Part shown: positions 44,334 through 53,350 of the stretch, one piece after another
Numbering within the stretch: position 1 is the stretch's first letter
Layout of the letters: each line of letters starts with the position of its first letter
Assembly: GCA_964426135.1 (NCBI GenBank)
Contig: CAYRPN010000002.1
Location: 124,001 to 188,000 of the forward strand
Reading direction: 5' to 3'
Source of the DNA: CAYRPN01 sp964426135
GTDB lineage: Bacteria; Planctomycetota; Phycisphaerae; Phycisphaerales; Phycisphaeraceae
DNA: 64,000 nt
Translations under genes and position numbers: made by a program
The notes under the pieces: generated by a model
Seen by the model: only the letters and a program-made list of their open reading frames with translations
Database searches by the model: none
What the model was told of the DNA's origin: nothing

Positions 44334-45551
44334 TCATGCCGACGCTCGGCTGCGTTGCGCTCCTTCCGATTGCCTGCGATAGTGCCCCGGCGTCGCCCCC
44401 GTTTTCAGCTTGAACATCTTGCACAGCGATTCCTGGTGCAGGAAGCCCGACAGGTCCGCGATCTTCGAAAGCGGGAAGTCCGTGCCGCGCAGCAGTTCCA
44501 TCGCCCGTTCGATGCGGATGCGCAGGATCTCCGTCTTGGGCGTGGTGCGCAACACTTCGAGAAAGCGCCGCTCCAGCGTGCTGCGGGAAATTCCCGCGTG
44601 CCGCGTCACCGCGTTCACGTTGATGCCGTCGCAGGCAAACTGCCGGATGTAGCGCACGGCGGCGGCGAGCTTGCGATCTGCGATGGCGACGACATCCGTC
44701 GACTGCCGGGCCACCACGCCCACCGGTTCAATGAAAACCTTTCTCTGGTCGTTGCCTCGACGCAGCGCCGCCGAGACCGCGCCGCTTTCCATCAGTTTGT
44801 CCAGCAGCGCGGCAGACTCGTAACCGATGCGCTCAGTGTCAGGTTCGACGCTGGTGAGCGGGGGATCGGAGAGGTCGCAGATCAGTTCATCGTTGTCCAC
44901 GCCGATCACCGCCACATCGTCAGGCACGGCGATGCCCTGGTCGCGGCAGGCGTTGATGAGTTGCTGCCCGCGCACGTCGTTGCAGGTGAGGACGCCGATC
45001 GGCTTGGGCAACGAACGCACCCACTCCGCCAGTGTGCCTTCGTACATCATGCCCCGACCTTCGATCTCCGCGGTGACCTGCTTCACCCCGCGCGGCGCCT
45101 GGTAGCACCACGACTCCAGTCTCCGCGCTTCGATCAGCTCTTGAAAGTACTGCATGCGCCGCATGGAGAAGTTCGCGCCCTGGTAGCCGCAGAACGCCAC
45201 GCGCTGAAAGCCGCGCTCTTCAAGATGCTTCACCGCCTGGCGGGTGACGGCACGGTCATCGGTTTCGATGAGCGGGATGCCGGGCAGGTCGTGCATGCCG
45301 CGCAGATCGACGACGGGGATGCGGGTTCGCCGCAGGGCGCGCACGAGTTGGGGATGCTCGATGCGTGCGATGATGCCGTCGCCTTTCCAGCCTTTGAGCC
45401 AGGACGGCGGGCCTTCGCTCATGCCGCGTTCCTGGTGATAGATGGACCAGGGGCGGTGGGTGCGGATGTAGGCGGCGATGCCGCGCAGCAGCCCGCGCCC
45501 GTAGGCGCGGGAGGATTCGATGAGCAGAGCGACGCGAGGGCGGGAATCCAT
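44334..45551 (-). CDS. XylR-type AraC family transcription regulator
   Basis: This 405-residue protein has an N-terminal periplasmic-binding-protein-like sensor (RVALLIESSRAYGRGLLRG, GVLTCNDVRGQQLINAC, VAVIGVDNDELICDLSDPP) and a C-terminal AraC HTH (AGISRSTLERRFLEVL, IADLSGFLHQESLCKMFK). This layout is that of XylR, which activates xylose genes; planctomycetes carry many paralogues for different sugars. It is divergent from the PEP-CTERM gene and may control it. Confidence 0.9.
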   Translation of the reverse strand: MDSRPRVALLIESSRAYGRGLLRGIAAYIRTHRPWSIYHQERGMSEGPPSWLKGWKGDGIIARIEHPQLVRALRRTRIPVVDLRGMHDLPGIPLIETDDRAVTRQAVKHLEERGFQRVAFCGYQGANFSMRRMQYFQELIEARRLESWCYQAPRGVKQVTAEIEGRGMMYEGTLAEWVRSLPKPIGVLTCNDVRGQQLINACRDQGIAVPDDVAVIGVDNDELICDLSDPPLTSVEPDTERIGYESAALLDKLMESGAVSAALRRGNDQRKVFIEPVGVVARQSTDVVAIADRKLAAAVRYIRQFACDGINVNAVTRHAGISRSTLERRFLEVLRTTPKTEILRIRIERAMELLRGTDFPLSKIADLSGFLHQESLCKMFKLKTGATPGHYRRQSEGAQRSRASA

Positions 45552-45887
45552 GGCGAAGAAAGTGGAACCATGAAGGCTGGATTGCAGGCGGCGGTCGGCA
45601 TCGAGGTCCCGGCGGCGCCGATTCTAGCGGGACTGACGCAGACCGCCAATCACAATTGACTGTACGCCCCAAGAGTCGCCGCCTGCCGAGAGGCGTGAAA
45701 TGCAGCCAAATGTTGCATATTGAAACGACCATCACTGGTCCGTCGCGCTGACGCAAAAAGCTAATGCTCTGCGGCAAATCACCATTGTGTCTTGACAATT
45801 CCGATGTATGCTGTTCAGTGTCAAGTACTCGGCGATGTGCCGGGTTCCGGTTGTCCGACGCTGGTTTCCACTAACGGAGCAAGGAAC
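45552..45887. other. divergent intergenic region, XylR-type regulator / PEP-CTERM gene
   Basis: These 336 bases hold no gene. The right third has a TTGACA hexamer and the inverted repeat listed separately; the left part is unassigned. Confidence 0.5.
45791..45825. promoter_or_regulatory. inverted repeat, possible operator/promoter of the PEP-CTERM gene
   Basis: CTTGACA (45791-45797) and TGTCAAG (45819-45825) are perfect mirrors 21 bases apart. The left half includes a consensus -35 (TTGACA); the -10 side (TCAGTG after 17 bases) is poor. The regulator gene faces it, so activator or repressor binding here is plausible. Confidence 0.35.
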
Positions 45888-47426
45888 ATGAAGGCCACGA
45901 AACTGATGATCGCTTTGGCGAGTGTCGCCATGTTGAGTTCCGCCGCGCTGGGCGTGGTGAGCGCCCCGACCGATCTGCCCGGTGTGCGCCTCTGGCTCGA
46001 TGCCCACGACGTCGACGGCGACGGCACTTCAGAGGGAGCAGGCGAAACCTACTCGACCACCTGGGCGGACAAGTCCGGCCTGTCCAACAACTTCGTCCAA
46101 GGCACCGCCGGCAATCTGCCGACGCGCACGCTCGGCGGGCTGGGCGGCAAGGACATCCTTACCTTCGACGGCGCCAACGATCACTTCGTCGGCGTCAACG
46201 GCGCGGTCCTGGCCGCCGGCGACGACACTTACACCTACTTTGCCGTCTTCCGCAGCAACACCGCCGCAGGTGCTCATTCCGTCTACGAGCAGGCGGGTGC
46301 CGGCGGCGGCGCCCGATCGGCGCTGCTCCAGGTCAATGGCGCGTACGGCTTCAACGGCGAAAGCAACGACCGCCACGACCTGGTGCCGATTAGCGCGAAC
46401 AGCTGGCATGTCACGGCCATGTCCGTGGACAATGCCCTGAACCCCAACAACATCAAGATCACCGACAACGGCGCTTTCTTTCAAGGCACCACCGGCAACC
46501 CCGCGGCACTCAACGTCGGCACCACCAGCACCAACGTCGGACGCAAGGCGAACAATGCCGAGTTCATGAGCGGCAACATCGCCGAGATCATCGTCTACGA
46601 CCGCGTGCTGACCACGACCGAGCAGGCGGATGTGAGCGCTTATCTCAACAGCAAGTGGGGCGTCACCGGCATCGGCTCACTTGCCCACCGCTGGTCGTTC
46701 AACGACGGCACCGCCAATGACTCGATCGGCACGGCGCACGGCACGCTGAACAACGGCGCGAGTGTCGCCGGCGGCCAACTGAGCCTTGATGGCATCAATG
46801 ACTTCGTCCGCACCGCGCCGATCAACAACGCGATCGCAAGCAAGACCATGGTGGCCTGGCTGTCGCTGAACAATCTCACGCAGCAGTCCGGCGGCGTGCT
46901 GACGCTGGAGAACCCCACGGGCAGCGATGTGTTCGACTCGATCGTTTACGGCGAAGCCGCCGCCAACCGCTGGATGAACGGCAGCGACTTCTTCAATCGC
47001 ACGCAGGCCGCCGGATCGCAGGCCTCGAACGCCGCCGAATCGAGCCTCAGCGAGATCATGATGGCGATCGTCTATCAGCCCAACGGCACCATTGAGATTT
47101 ATCGCGACGGGTCGCTCTACGCGTCGTACGTCACAGGCGTTCCCATCAACTATCCGGGCGGCATCGCCAACGTGCTGATGGGCCTGCGCCACGACGATAT
47201 CTCCGGCGGCACCGGCACGACGACTGGCAATGACCAGTTCTGGGCGGGCCTGATCAACGAAGCCCGCATCTACAGCAGCGCCCTGAGCAGCGCGGAGATC
47301 GGCGACCTGTTCCGCTTCGGCCCGAATAACACGGGCTTGGGCGCGGCAGTCCCCGAACCGGCGTCGCTGAGCCTGCTCGCCCTGGGCCTGGCGGGCCTGG
47401 CGCGTCGCCGCCGCAGTCGGCAGTAA
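45888..47426 (+). CDS. LamG-like PEP-CTERM sorting protein
   Basis: This 512-residue exported protein starts at ATG 45888 with AAGGA upstream. A signal peptide (MLSSAALGVVSA) is followed by DLPGVRLWLDAHDVDGDG and two LamG/concanavalin-like domains (TYTYFAVFRSN... and RWSFNDGTANDSIGTAHG). The C-terminus is VPEPASLSLLALGLAGLARRRR, a PEP-CTERM signal cut by exosortase in the inner membrane. The likely location is the cell envelope or outside. The ligand is unknown. Confidence 0.9.
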   Translation: MKATKLMIALASVAMLSSAALGVVSAPTDLPGVRLWLDAHDVDGDGTSEGAGETYSTTWADKSGLSNNFVQGTAGNLPTRTLGGLGGKDILTFDGANDHFVGVNGAVLAAGDDTYTYFAVFRSNTAAGAHSVYEQAGAGGGARSALLQVNGAYGFNGESNDRHDLVPISANSWHVTAMSVDNALNPNNIKITDNGAFFQGTTGNPAALNVGTTSTNVGRKANNAEFMSGNIAEIIVYDRVLTTTEQADVSAYLNSKWGVTGIGSLAHRWSFNDGTANDSIGTAHGTLNNGASVAGGQLSLDGINDFVRTAPINNAIASKTMVAWLSLNNLTQQSGGVLTLENPTGSDVFDSIVYGEAAANRWMNGSDFFNRTQAAGSQASNAAESSLSEIMMAIVYQPNGTIEIYRDGSLYASYVTGVPINYPGGIANVLMGLRHDDISGGTGTTTGNDQFWAGLINEARIYSSALSSAEIGDLFRFGPNNTGLGAAVPEPASLSLLALGLAGLARRRRSRQ

Positions 47427-47500
47427 GCAGACAACCATTCCGCGGCGGCGACAGACATGTCGCCGCTGCGATTCCCGTAGACGGGGTCAATTAGGAGCGG

Positions 47501-47610
47501 GACCGAAATAACTTCCCCATTTAGCCGGCGGGCTTGCCCGCCGAGACGCCCTCGGCGGGCAAGCCCGCCGGCTAAATGGGGGACCGCCAAATCGCGAAGT
47601 TATTTCGGTC
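47501..47610. repeat. type A inverted-repeat element, copy 2
   Basis: A 110-base element from GACCGAAATAACTTCCCC to the mirrored GTTATTTCGGTC, with the same GCCGGCGGGCTTGCCCGCC hairpin as copy 1. The middle differs at two or three bases. It lies between the PEP-CTERM and pseudopilin genes. Confidence 0.85.
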
Positions 47611-47699
47611 TCGTTCCTCAGCAGGCCCCGCCATCGGTGTTCAGTCAATGCGAGGGGCGGGACGAAGAGCGTTTGCGACGCCTGGCACGGAGGTTTTCG

Positions 47700-48368
47700 A
47701 TGCGCCGGCCCAATGCCTTCACCCTGATTGAACTGCTCGTGGTCGTCTCGATCATCGTGCTGCTCATTTCAATGCTGCTGCCCGCGCTGAAGCGCGATCT
47801 GGCCAAGTCCAATGTCTGCGCTTCCAACGAAAAGCAAATCATGACCGCGGGACTCTTCTACAGTTACGACAACCGCGGCTATCTTCCCGTTGGCGCCGGC
47901 CCCAGCGGCGGATGGTCGCCCACCTGGGACCAACTTGTCCTGCCCCACGGCGTCAGCCTGCAGACGCTCATCTGTCCCAGCCAGAACGAAGGCACACGCC
48001 ATTACTGGGTGAATTCCAACCACATCAACGCTTTCTCTTCGCATGGCAACAAGAACCAGACCGGCGTGATGGGGCTTGGCTTTTCCGCCCGGCCCAACAG
48101 CATGTCCAATCCGAGCAACACCTTCGCCTGGATGGAAATGCGCTGGCGCTACGCCGGCTACGCCGATGGAGGCACCAGTTCGCCCGGCGCCGGCTGGGCG
48201 TCCATTGCGTGGGTGTATGAGGACTACTTCATTCTGCAGTACCAGCACGACAAGCGAGCCAACTTCGTCTACGTCGACACGCACGTGGGGCTGCACAACC
48301 AGAGCGAAGCGCTCATCCCCGACGGAGCCGGCGGCTACACGTTTGAGAAGGTTCGTCGCAAAAAATGA
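47700..48368 (+). CDS. type II secretion-like pseudopilin
   Basis: This 222-residue protein starts at ATG 47700 with GGAGG seven bases upstream. The prepilin motif NAFTLIELLVVVSIIVLLIS begins at residue 6 and is followed by MLLPALKRDLAKSNVCASNEKQ, the usual planctomycete pattern. The C-terminus has KRANFVYVDTHVGLHNQ in place of an FxDGH ending. A secreted minor pilin role is inferred. Confidence 0.85.
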   Translation: MRRPNAFTLIELLVVVSIIVLLISMLLPALKRDLAKSNVCASNEKQIMTAGLFYSYDNRGYLPVGAGPSGGWSPTWDQLVLPHGVSLQTLICPSQNEGTRHYWVNSNHINAFSSHGNKNQTGVMGLGFSARPNSMSNPSNTFAWMEMRWRYAGYADGGTSSPGAGWASIAWVYEDYFILQYQHDKRANFVYVDTHVGLHNQSEALIPDGAGGYTFEKVRRKK

Positions 48369-48519
48369 CGCCTGTCCCGCGGTCCGGTCGCAGCGCGGCC
48401 CCCGATAAAGCGCACGAGCCGATGAGAGGCGTGCCGCGGCGCCCCCTCTCTTGTGTTTCCCTCCTGGCTCAATCGGCAATACCTCCGAAGACGAGCAACC
48501 GTCGGCAGGAACTCAACGC

Positions 48520-51500
48520 ATGAAACGCGGCGTCTTACTGTGTCTTCTAGCTGTGTCGGCGGCGCAACCCGCGGCGACGACGCTCGCCGCGCCAGTCGAC
48601 TTCGACAAGGACGTCGCTCCGCTGCTCGCTGCTCGCTGCCTGGAGTGTCACAACGCCACGGACAAGAAAGGCAAGCTCGACCTCACCAGTTCCAGGGCGA
48701 CGATGCTCGGCGGCGAAAGCGGGGCGGTGATCGTGCCCGGCGACGTGGAGAAGAGCCTGCTCTGGGAAAACGTGCGTGACGACGAAATGCCGCCGAAGAA
48801 GCCGCTGACCGCCGCGGAGAAAGCGATGGTGAAAGCATGGATCGCAGGCGGCGCCAAGTGGGGCAAGACGGATCCGATTGATCCCTACGCCTTCACCACC
48901 GACAAGCGTGCCGGCAGCGACTGGTGGTCGCTGCGGCCGGTGGTCAAGCCCGCGCCGCCGGATGCGAAGCATCTCAGGAACGCCGCGTGGGTCAAGACGC
49001 CGATCGATGCGTTTGTGCTTGCGAAACTGGAGAGCAAGGGACTTTCGCCGTCAAAGGAAGCCGACCCGCGCGTGCTGGTGCGGCGCATCTATTTCAATCT
49101 CATCGGCCTGCCCCCGACGCCGGCGCAGGTCGAGGCCTTCGTCGTCGCCGCCGCCAAAGACCGCGACGCGGCCCTCTCCAAACTCATCGACGACCTGCTT
49201 GCCTCTCCGCACTACGGCGAGCGCTGGGCCCGCCACTGGCTCGACGTCGCGCGCTACACCGAAAGCCAGGGCTACGAGTACGACCGCATCCGCCCCAATG
49301 CCTGGCACTACCGCGATTACGTCATCAACGCCCTCAACAGCGACAAGCCCTACGACCAGTTCGTGATGGAGCAGATCGCGGGAGATGTCATGGGAGGGAA
49401 GGGGAGGGACGAAGGGACGAAGGGACAAAGGGACGAAGGGACGCAGGCACGAAGGGACGAAGGGTTTGTAAATCCGAAATCCGAAATCCGAAATCCGAAA
49501 TCGCTTCCCGTTTCCGCCGAATCCATCATCGCCACCAGCCTGCTCGTCTGCGGCCCCTGGGATCAGGCTGGCAATTCGCAAGCGAACCAGACACAGCGCA
49601 AGATCACGCGCGAGGAGGAGATGGAAGACCTCGTCAGCGTGATCTCGCAGACCTTCCTCGGCCTGACCGCCAACTGCGCCCGCTGCCACAACCACAAGTT
49701 CGATCCGATCACGCAGGAAGACTACTTCAAGCTGCGCAGCGTGTTCGATGGCGTGAAACACGGCGAGCGCGAAGTCGCCCCGGCAGGTGAGTTGCAGGCC
49801 CACCGTGACAAGGTCGCCAGCATCAACAAGCAGATCAGCGAAGTGCAGGCGCGCATCGCGGTGATCGAGCAGGAAGCGCGCACGATTGCCGCGAAGCAAC
49901 TGAGCGAAAAGGAAGAACCCGGCGTCAAGCAGGCGCCGCCGAAGCCCGCGGGTCCAGCGCCGCTGGCGCGGTGGACTTTCGACACGAACGCCAATGACGC
50001 CGTCGGTTCGCTGCACGGAGAACTGGTGGGCGACGCGAAGATCGCCAATGGCAGACTGATCGTCAGCGGCAAGGCCTCTTATCTTCGCACCAGCCCGCTG
50101 TTGAAGGACGTGAAAGAGAAAACGCTGGAGGCGTGGGTCGCGCTGCCCACGCTCGAGCAGGGCGGCGGCGGCGTCATCACGCTGGAAGATGGGCGCGGCG
50201 GCGTGTTCGATTCCATCGTGTTTGCCGAGCGGCAGGCGAAGAAGTGGATGGCCGGCAGCACCGGCTTTCTGCGCACGAAGGACCACAGCGGCGCTGCCGA
50301 GACCGCCGGCCCCGATGAACTGGTGCACATGGCGATCGCTTATCGCGGCGACAACAGCATCGCCGTCTATCGCAACGGCAAGCCGTACTTCGACGCCTAC
50401 ACCCCGCCGAGCCCGCTGCAAACCTACAAGGCCGGCGACGCCCGCGTGCTCATCGGCCTGCGCCACACCGGCGCGGGCAACGGCTTCCTCACCGCCCAGG
50501 TGGAGTCCGCCTCGCTCCACGATCGCGCGCTGAGCGAAGCAGAGATCGCCGCGGTTTTTGCTGCCGGACCGCAGAGCAAGGGCTACATCACCGAAGCCCA
50601 GATGATCGCCGCGATGACCGACGCGCAGCGCCGGCAGCGCGACGACCTGGCAAAGGAGATCACCTCGCTGCGAAGCCGGATCAACATGGCGCCGCAGTTC
50701 GGCAAGAGCTACGTCGGCCTGCGCGAGCAGCCGCCTGTGGCGCGTCGGCTCCTGCGCGGCGATGTCACCAAGCCCGCCGAGGTCGTCGCTCCCGGCGCGC
50801 TCTCAGCCATTCGCGTTCCCAGTCCTGAGTTCAACCTCAAGCCCGACGCGCCCGAAGCCGAGCGCCGCATCAAGCTCGCCCAATGGATCGCCGACGCCCG
50901 CCACCCGCTGACCGCCCGCGTCATGGTCAATCGTGTCTGGCATTACCACTTTGGCCGGGGCATCGTGGAAACGCCCAACGACTTCGGCTTCAACGGCGCA
51001 CGCCCCACGCACCCGGAACTGCTCGACTGGCTCGCCGCGACGTTCGTCGAGGACGGCTGGTCGATCAAGAAGTTGCACAAGCGGATCTTGATGAGCGCGG
51101 TGTATCGGCAGGGGCAGGGGGAAGGGACGGAGGGGCGAAGGGACGAAGGGACGAAGGGTTTGAACCCGACACCCGACACCCGACACCCGAAACCCGATCC
51201 CTCCGCCATCGACGCCGACAACACGCTGCTGTGGCGCTTCACCCCGCAGCGCCTCGAAGGCGAGATCGTGCGCGACGCCATGCTCGCCGTCAGCGGGCAG
51301 CTCAATCCGCAACTTGGCGGGCAAAGTTTCAGGCCGTTCGATGTGAGCAACCACGGCTCGGACTTCTACCATCTGAAAGACAAGATCGGCCCTGAGTTCA
51401 ACCGCCGATCCATTTATCGCATGAACGTCGGCAGCGGCAAGAGCCCGATGCTGGATGCGCTGGACTGCCCCGATCCGGCGATCAAGACGCCGGCGCGTCG

Positions 51501-51762
51501 CGTCACCACGACACCGCTGGCGGCGCTGGCGCTGATGAACAATTCCTTCGTGCAGCGGCAGGCGAAGTTCTTTGCGCAGCGCGTGACGGAGGAAGCCGGC
51601 GGCGACGACGGCAAGGCCGTGGCGCTCGCGTGGCAATATGCGTTCGGCCGCTCGCCCGATGCGGACGAACAGAAGCAGGCGCTGGCGCTGGCGAAGGAGC
51701 ACGGCTGGGAAACGCTTTGCTGGGCTTTGATGAATGCGACGGAGTTTCTGTATGTGAAATGA
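48520..51762 (+). CDS. PSCyt1-DUF1549-LamG-DUF1553 protein with two repeat inserts
   Basis: This 1080-residue exported protein starts at ATG 48520 with AGGA upstream. A signal peptide is followed by PSCyt1 (RCLECHNATDKKGKLDL, haem site CLECH), DUF1549 (YFNLIGLPPTPAQVEAFV, GERWARHWLDVARYTESQG, NCARCHNHKFDPI), a LamG-like domain (ARWTFDTNANDAVGSLHGE) and DUF1553 (ARVMVNRVWHYHFGRGIVE, RSIYRMNVG, ending NATEFLYVK). Residues about 290-330 (DEGTKGQRDEGT) and about 863-895 (RRDEGTKGLNPTPDTRHP) are low-complexity inserts absent from the family core. It is followed by a DUF1501 gene. Confidence 0.88.
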   Translation: MKRGVLLCLLAVSAAQPAATTLAAPVDFDKDVAPLLAARCLECHNATDKKGKLDLTSSRATMLGGESGAVIVPGDVEKSLLWENVRDDEMPPKKPLTAAEKAMVKAWIAGGAKWGKTDPIDPYAFTTDKRAGSDWWSLRPVVKPAPPDAKHLRNAAWVKTPIDAFVLAKLESKGLSPSKEADPRVLVRRIYFNLIGLPPTPAQVEAFVVAAAKDRDAALSKLIDDLLASPHYGERWARHWLDVARYTESQGYEYDRIRPNAWHYRDYVINALNSDKPYDQFVMEQIAGDVMGGKGRDEGTKGQRDEGTQARRDEGFVNPKSEIRNPKSLPVSAESIIATSLLVCGPWDQAGNSQANQTQRKITREEEMEDLVSVISQTFLGLTANCARCHNHKFDPITQEDYFKLRSVFDGVKHGEREVAPAGELQAHRDKVASINKQISEVQARIAVIEQEARTIAAKQLSEKEEPGVKQAPPKPAGPAPLARWTFDTNANDAVGSLHGELVGDAKIANGRLIVSGKASYLRTSPLLKDVKEKTLEAWVALPTLEQGGGGVITLEDGRGGVFDSIVFAERQAKKWMAGSTGFLRTKDHSGAAETAGPDELVHMAIAYRGDNSIAVYRNGKPYFDAYTPPSPLQTYKAGDARVLIGLRHTGAGNGFLTAQVESASLHDRALSEAEIAAVFAAGPQSKGYITEAQMIAAMTDAQRRQRDDLAKEITSLRSRINMAPQFGKSYVGLREQPPVARRLLRGDVTKPAEVVAPGALSAIRVPSPEFNLKPDAPEAERRIKLAQWIADARHPLTARVMVNRVWHYHFGRGIVETPNDFGFNGARPTHPELLDWLAATFVEDGWSIKKLHKRILMSAVYRQGQGEGTEGRRDEGTKGLNPTPDTRHPKPDPSAIDADNTLLWRFTPQRLEGEIVRDAMLAVSGQLNPQLGGQSFRPFDVSNHGSDFYHLKDKIGPEFNRRSIYRMNVGSGKSPMLDALDCPDPAIKTPARRVTTTPLAALALMNNSFVQRQAKFFAQRVTEEAGGDDGKAVALAWQYAFGRSPDADEQKQALALAKEHGWETLCWALMNATEFLYVK
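49406..49503. repeat. compound array inside the DUF1549 gene: octamers then heptamers
   Basis: Seven 8-base units (GGGACGAA with variants) at 49406-49464 are followed by 7-base units CCGAAAT at 49471-49503. The whole stretch is in frame and codes for a DEGTKG-like then NPKSEIRNPKS peptide. Confidence 0.85.
51113..51198. repeat. compound array inside the DUF1553 part: octamers then heptamers
   Basis: 8-base units (GGGACGGA, GGGGCGAA, GGGACGAA twice) at about 51124-51158 are followed by 7-base CCCGACA units at 51164-51198. In frame, between KLHKRILMSAVYRQ and DADNTLLWRF of DUF1553. Confidence 0.85.
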
Positions 51763-51876
51763 CGAGCGGTGGTTTTCGCCGCCTCGGTTTCGAATGGATC
51801 GGACTGCGTCCGTGATGGACAGATTTTTCGCATCACGATCGTCCTGATCGGCGTCAAGCCGCTCCACGGCTCAAAC

Positions 51877-53346
51877 ATGATGAAACCCATGAACATGATT
51901 GATCATTCCCGCCGCGATTTTCTCTCCTCCGCCAACTTGGGGCTGGGCGGTGTCGCGCTTTCGTGGCTGCTGCAGCAGGACGCGCTGCGAGCCGAAGGGG
52001 CCGCCAGTTCCGGCATGGCCCCTTCAAGGGGCCATGCCTCGGCGATCCAGCCTCATTTCGCCCCCAAGGCCAAACGCATCGTGCAGATTTTTGCCTGCGG
52101 CGGCGTGAGCCACATTGAGACGTTCGACCACAAGCCGGAGCTCGAACAATTCCACGGTAAATCACTCGAAGGCAAGGGCGAGAACAAGGGCTTCTTCGGC
52201 CAGCCCGGCAAGATCATGAAGAGCGTGTTCCCGTTCCGCCAGCACGGCAAGAGCGGCGCGTGGGTGAGCGATCTTCTGCCGAACATCGCCGGTTGCGTGG
52301 ATGATCTGTGCTTCATCCACTCGATGACCAACAAGAACAACAACCACACGCCCGCCACGTTCTTCATGAACACCGGCTCGACGCTGAACGGATATCCGTC
52401 GATGGGCGCCTGGCTCAGTTACGGGCTGGGTACGGAGAACGAGAACCTGCCCACCTTCGTCGTGCTGCCCGACGCGATCGGCCATCCGGCGGGCGGGTCC
52501 ATCAACTGGACGGCCGGCTTCCTGCCCGCGTCGCACCAGGGCGTGGCTTTCCGCACGCAGCCGGGCAGTGAACCGATCGTCGATCTCGAAACACCAAAGG
52601 ACACTTCGCCAGCCGCGCGGCAGGCCGCGATGAGTTTCCTCAAGCGCCAGAACACGCGCTACGCCGAGGGAAATGCCGGCGACACCGCGCTGACCGCCCG
52701 CATCCGCTCCTACGAACTGGCGGCCCGCATGCAGAGTGCGGTGCCGGAAGCGGTCGATCTGGAGAGCGAACCGGCCGCGCTGCGCGAAGCGTACGGCCTC
52801 AACGACAAGCGCAGCGAAGCCTTCGGCCGCAACTGCCTGCTCGCCCGAAGACTGCTGGAGCGCGGCACCCGCTTCGTCCAGATTTTCAACGGCGGCGCCT
52901 TCGGCTCCCCGCGCATCAACTGGGACGCCCATGAAGACATGCGCGAGAACCACACCAAGATGGCCGCCACGATGGACAAACCCGTGGCGGCGCTCATCAA
53001 GGACCTGAAGCAGCGCGGCATGCTGGAGGACACGCTCTTCGTCTGGTGCACCGAGTTCGGCCGCGGCCCCGCGACGCAGGGCATCGACAAGCCGGGGCGC
53101 GATCATCATCCCGACGGCTTCACCGTGTTCCTCGCCGGCGCTGGCGTCAAGAAGGGCTTCAGATACGGATCCACCGATGAAGTGGGCTATTTCGCATCAG
53201 AGAATCCCGTCACGGTTTACGATTTCCACGCGACCATCCTGCACCTTTTGGGCCTGAACCACGAGAAGCTCACGTTCTATTTCAACGGCATCAATCGCCG
53301 CCTCACCGATGTGCATGGGCATGTGGTGAAGGACATTCTGGTGTGA
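51877..53346 (+). CDS. DUF1501 protein with Tat signal
   Basis: This 489-residue protein starts at ATG 51877. SRRDFLSSANLGLGGVALSWL is a twin-arginine signal. Family motifs are IFACGGVSHIETFDHKPEL, FIHSMTNKNNNHTPATFFMN, the RFVQIFNGG strand with DAHEDMRENH, and WCTEFGRGP with GRDHHPDG, resembling the alkaline-phosphatase-like metal site. A 27-base palindrome near residues 45-54 adds SGMAPSRGHAS. It pairs with the preceding DUF1549/DUF1553 protein, mirroring the cluster at 9573-20603. Confidence 0.9.
   Translation: MMKPMNMIDHSRRDFLSSANLGLGGVALSWLLQQDALRAEGAASSGMAPSRGHASAIQPHFAPKAKRIVQIFACGGVSHIETFDHKPELEQFHGKSLEGKGENKGFFGQPGKIMKSVFPFRQHGKSGAWVSDLLPNIAGCVDDLCFIHSMTNKNNNHTPATFFMNTGSTLNGYPSMGAWLSYGLGTENENLPTFVVLPDAIGHPAGGSINWTAGFLPASHQGVAFRTQPGSEPIVDLETPKDTSPAARQAAMSFLKRQNTRYAEGNAGDTALTARIRSYELAARMQSAVPEAVDLESEPAALREAYGLNDKRSEAFGRNCLLARRLLERGTRFVQIFNGGAFGSPRINWDAHEDMRENHTKMAATMDKPVAALIKDLKQRGMLEDTLFVWCTEFGRGPATQGIDKPGRDHHPDGFTVFLAGAGVKKGFRYGSTDEVGYFASENPVTVYDFHATILHLLGLNHEKLTFYFNGINRRLTDVHGHVVKDILV
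52012..52038. repeat. 27-base palindrome inside the DUF1501 gene
   Basis: GGCATGGCCCC-TTCAA-GGGGCCATGCC is a perfect 11-base inverted repeat, in frame, just after the Tat signal region. It is likely a small REP insertion. Confidence 0.8.
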
Positions 53347-53350
53347 GAAT

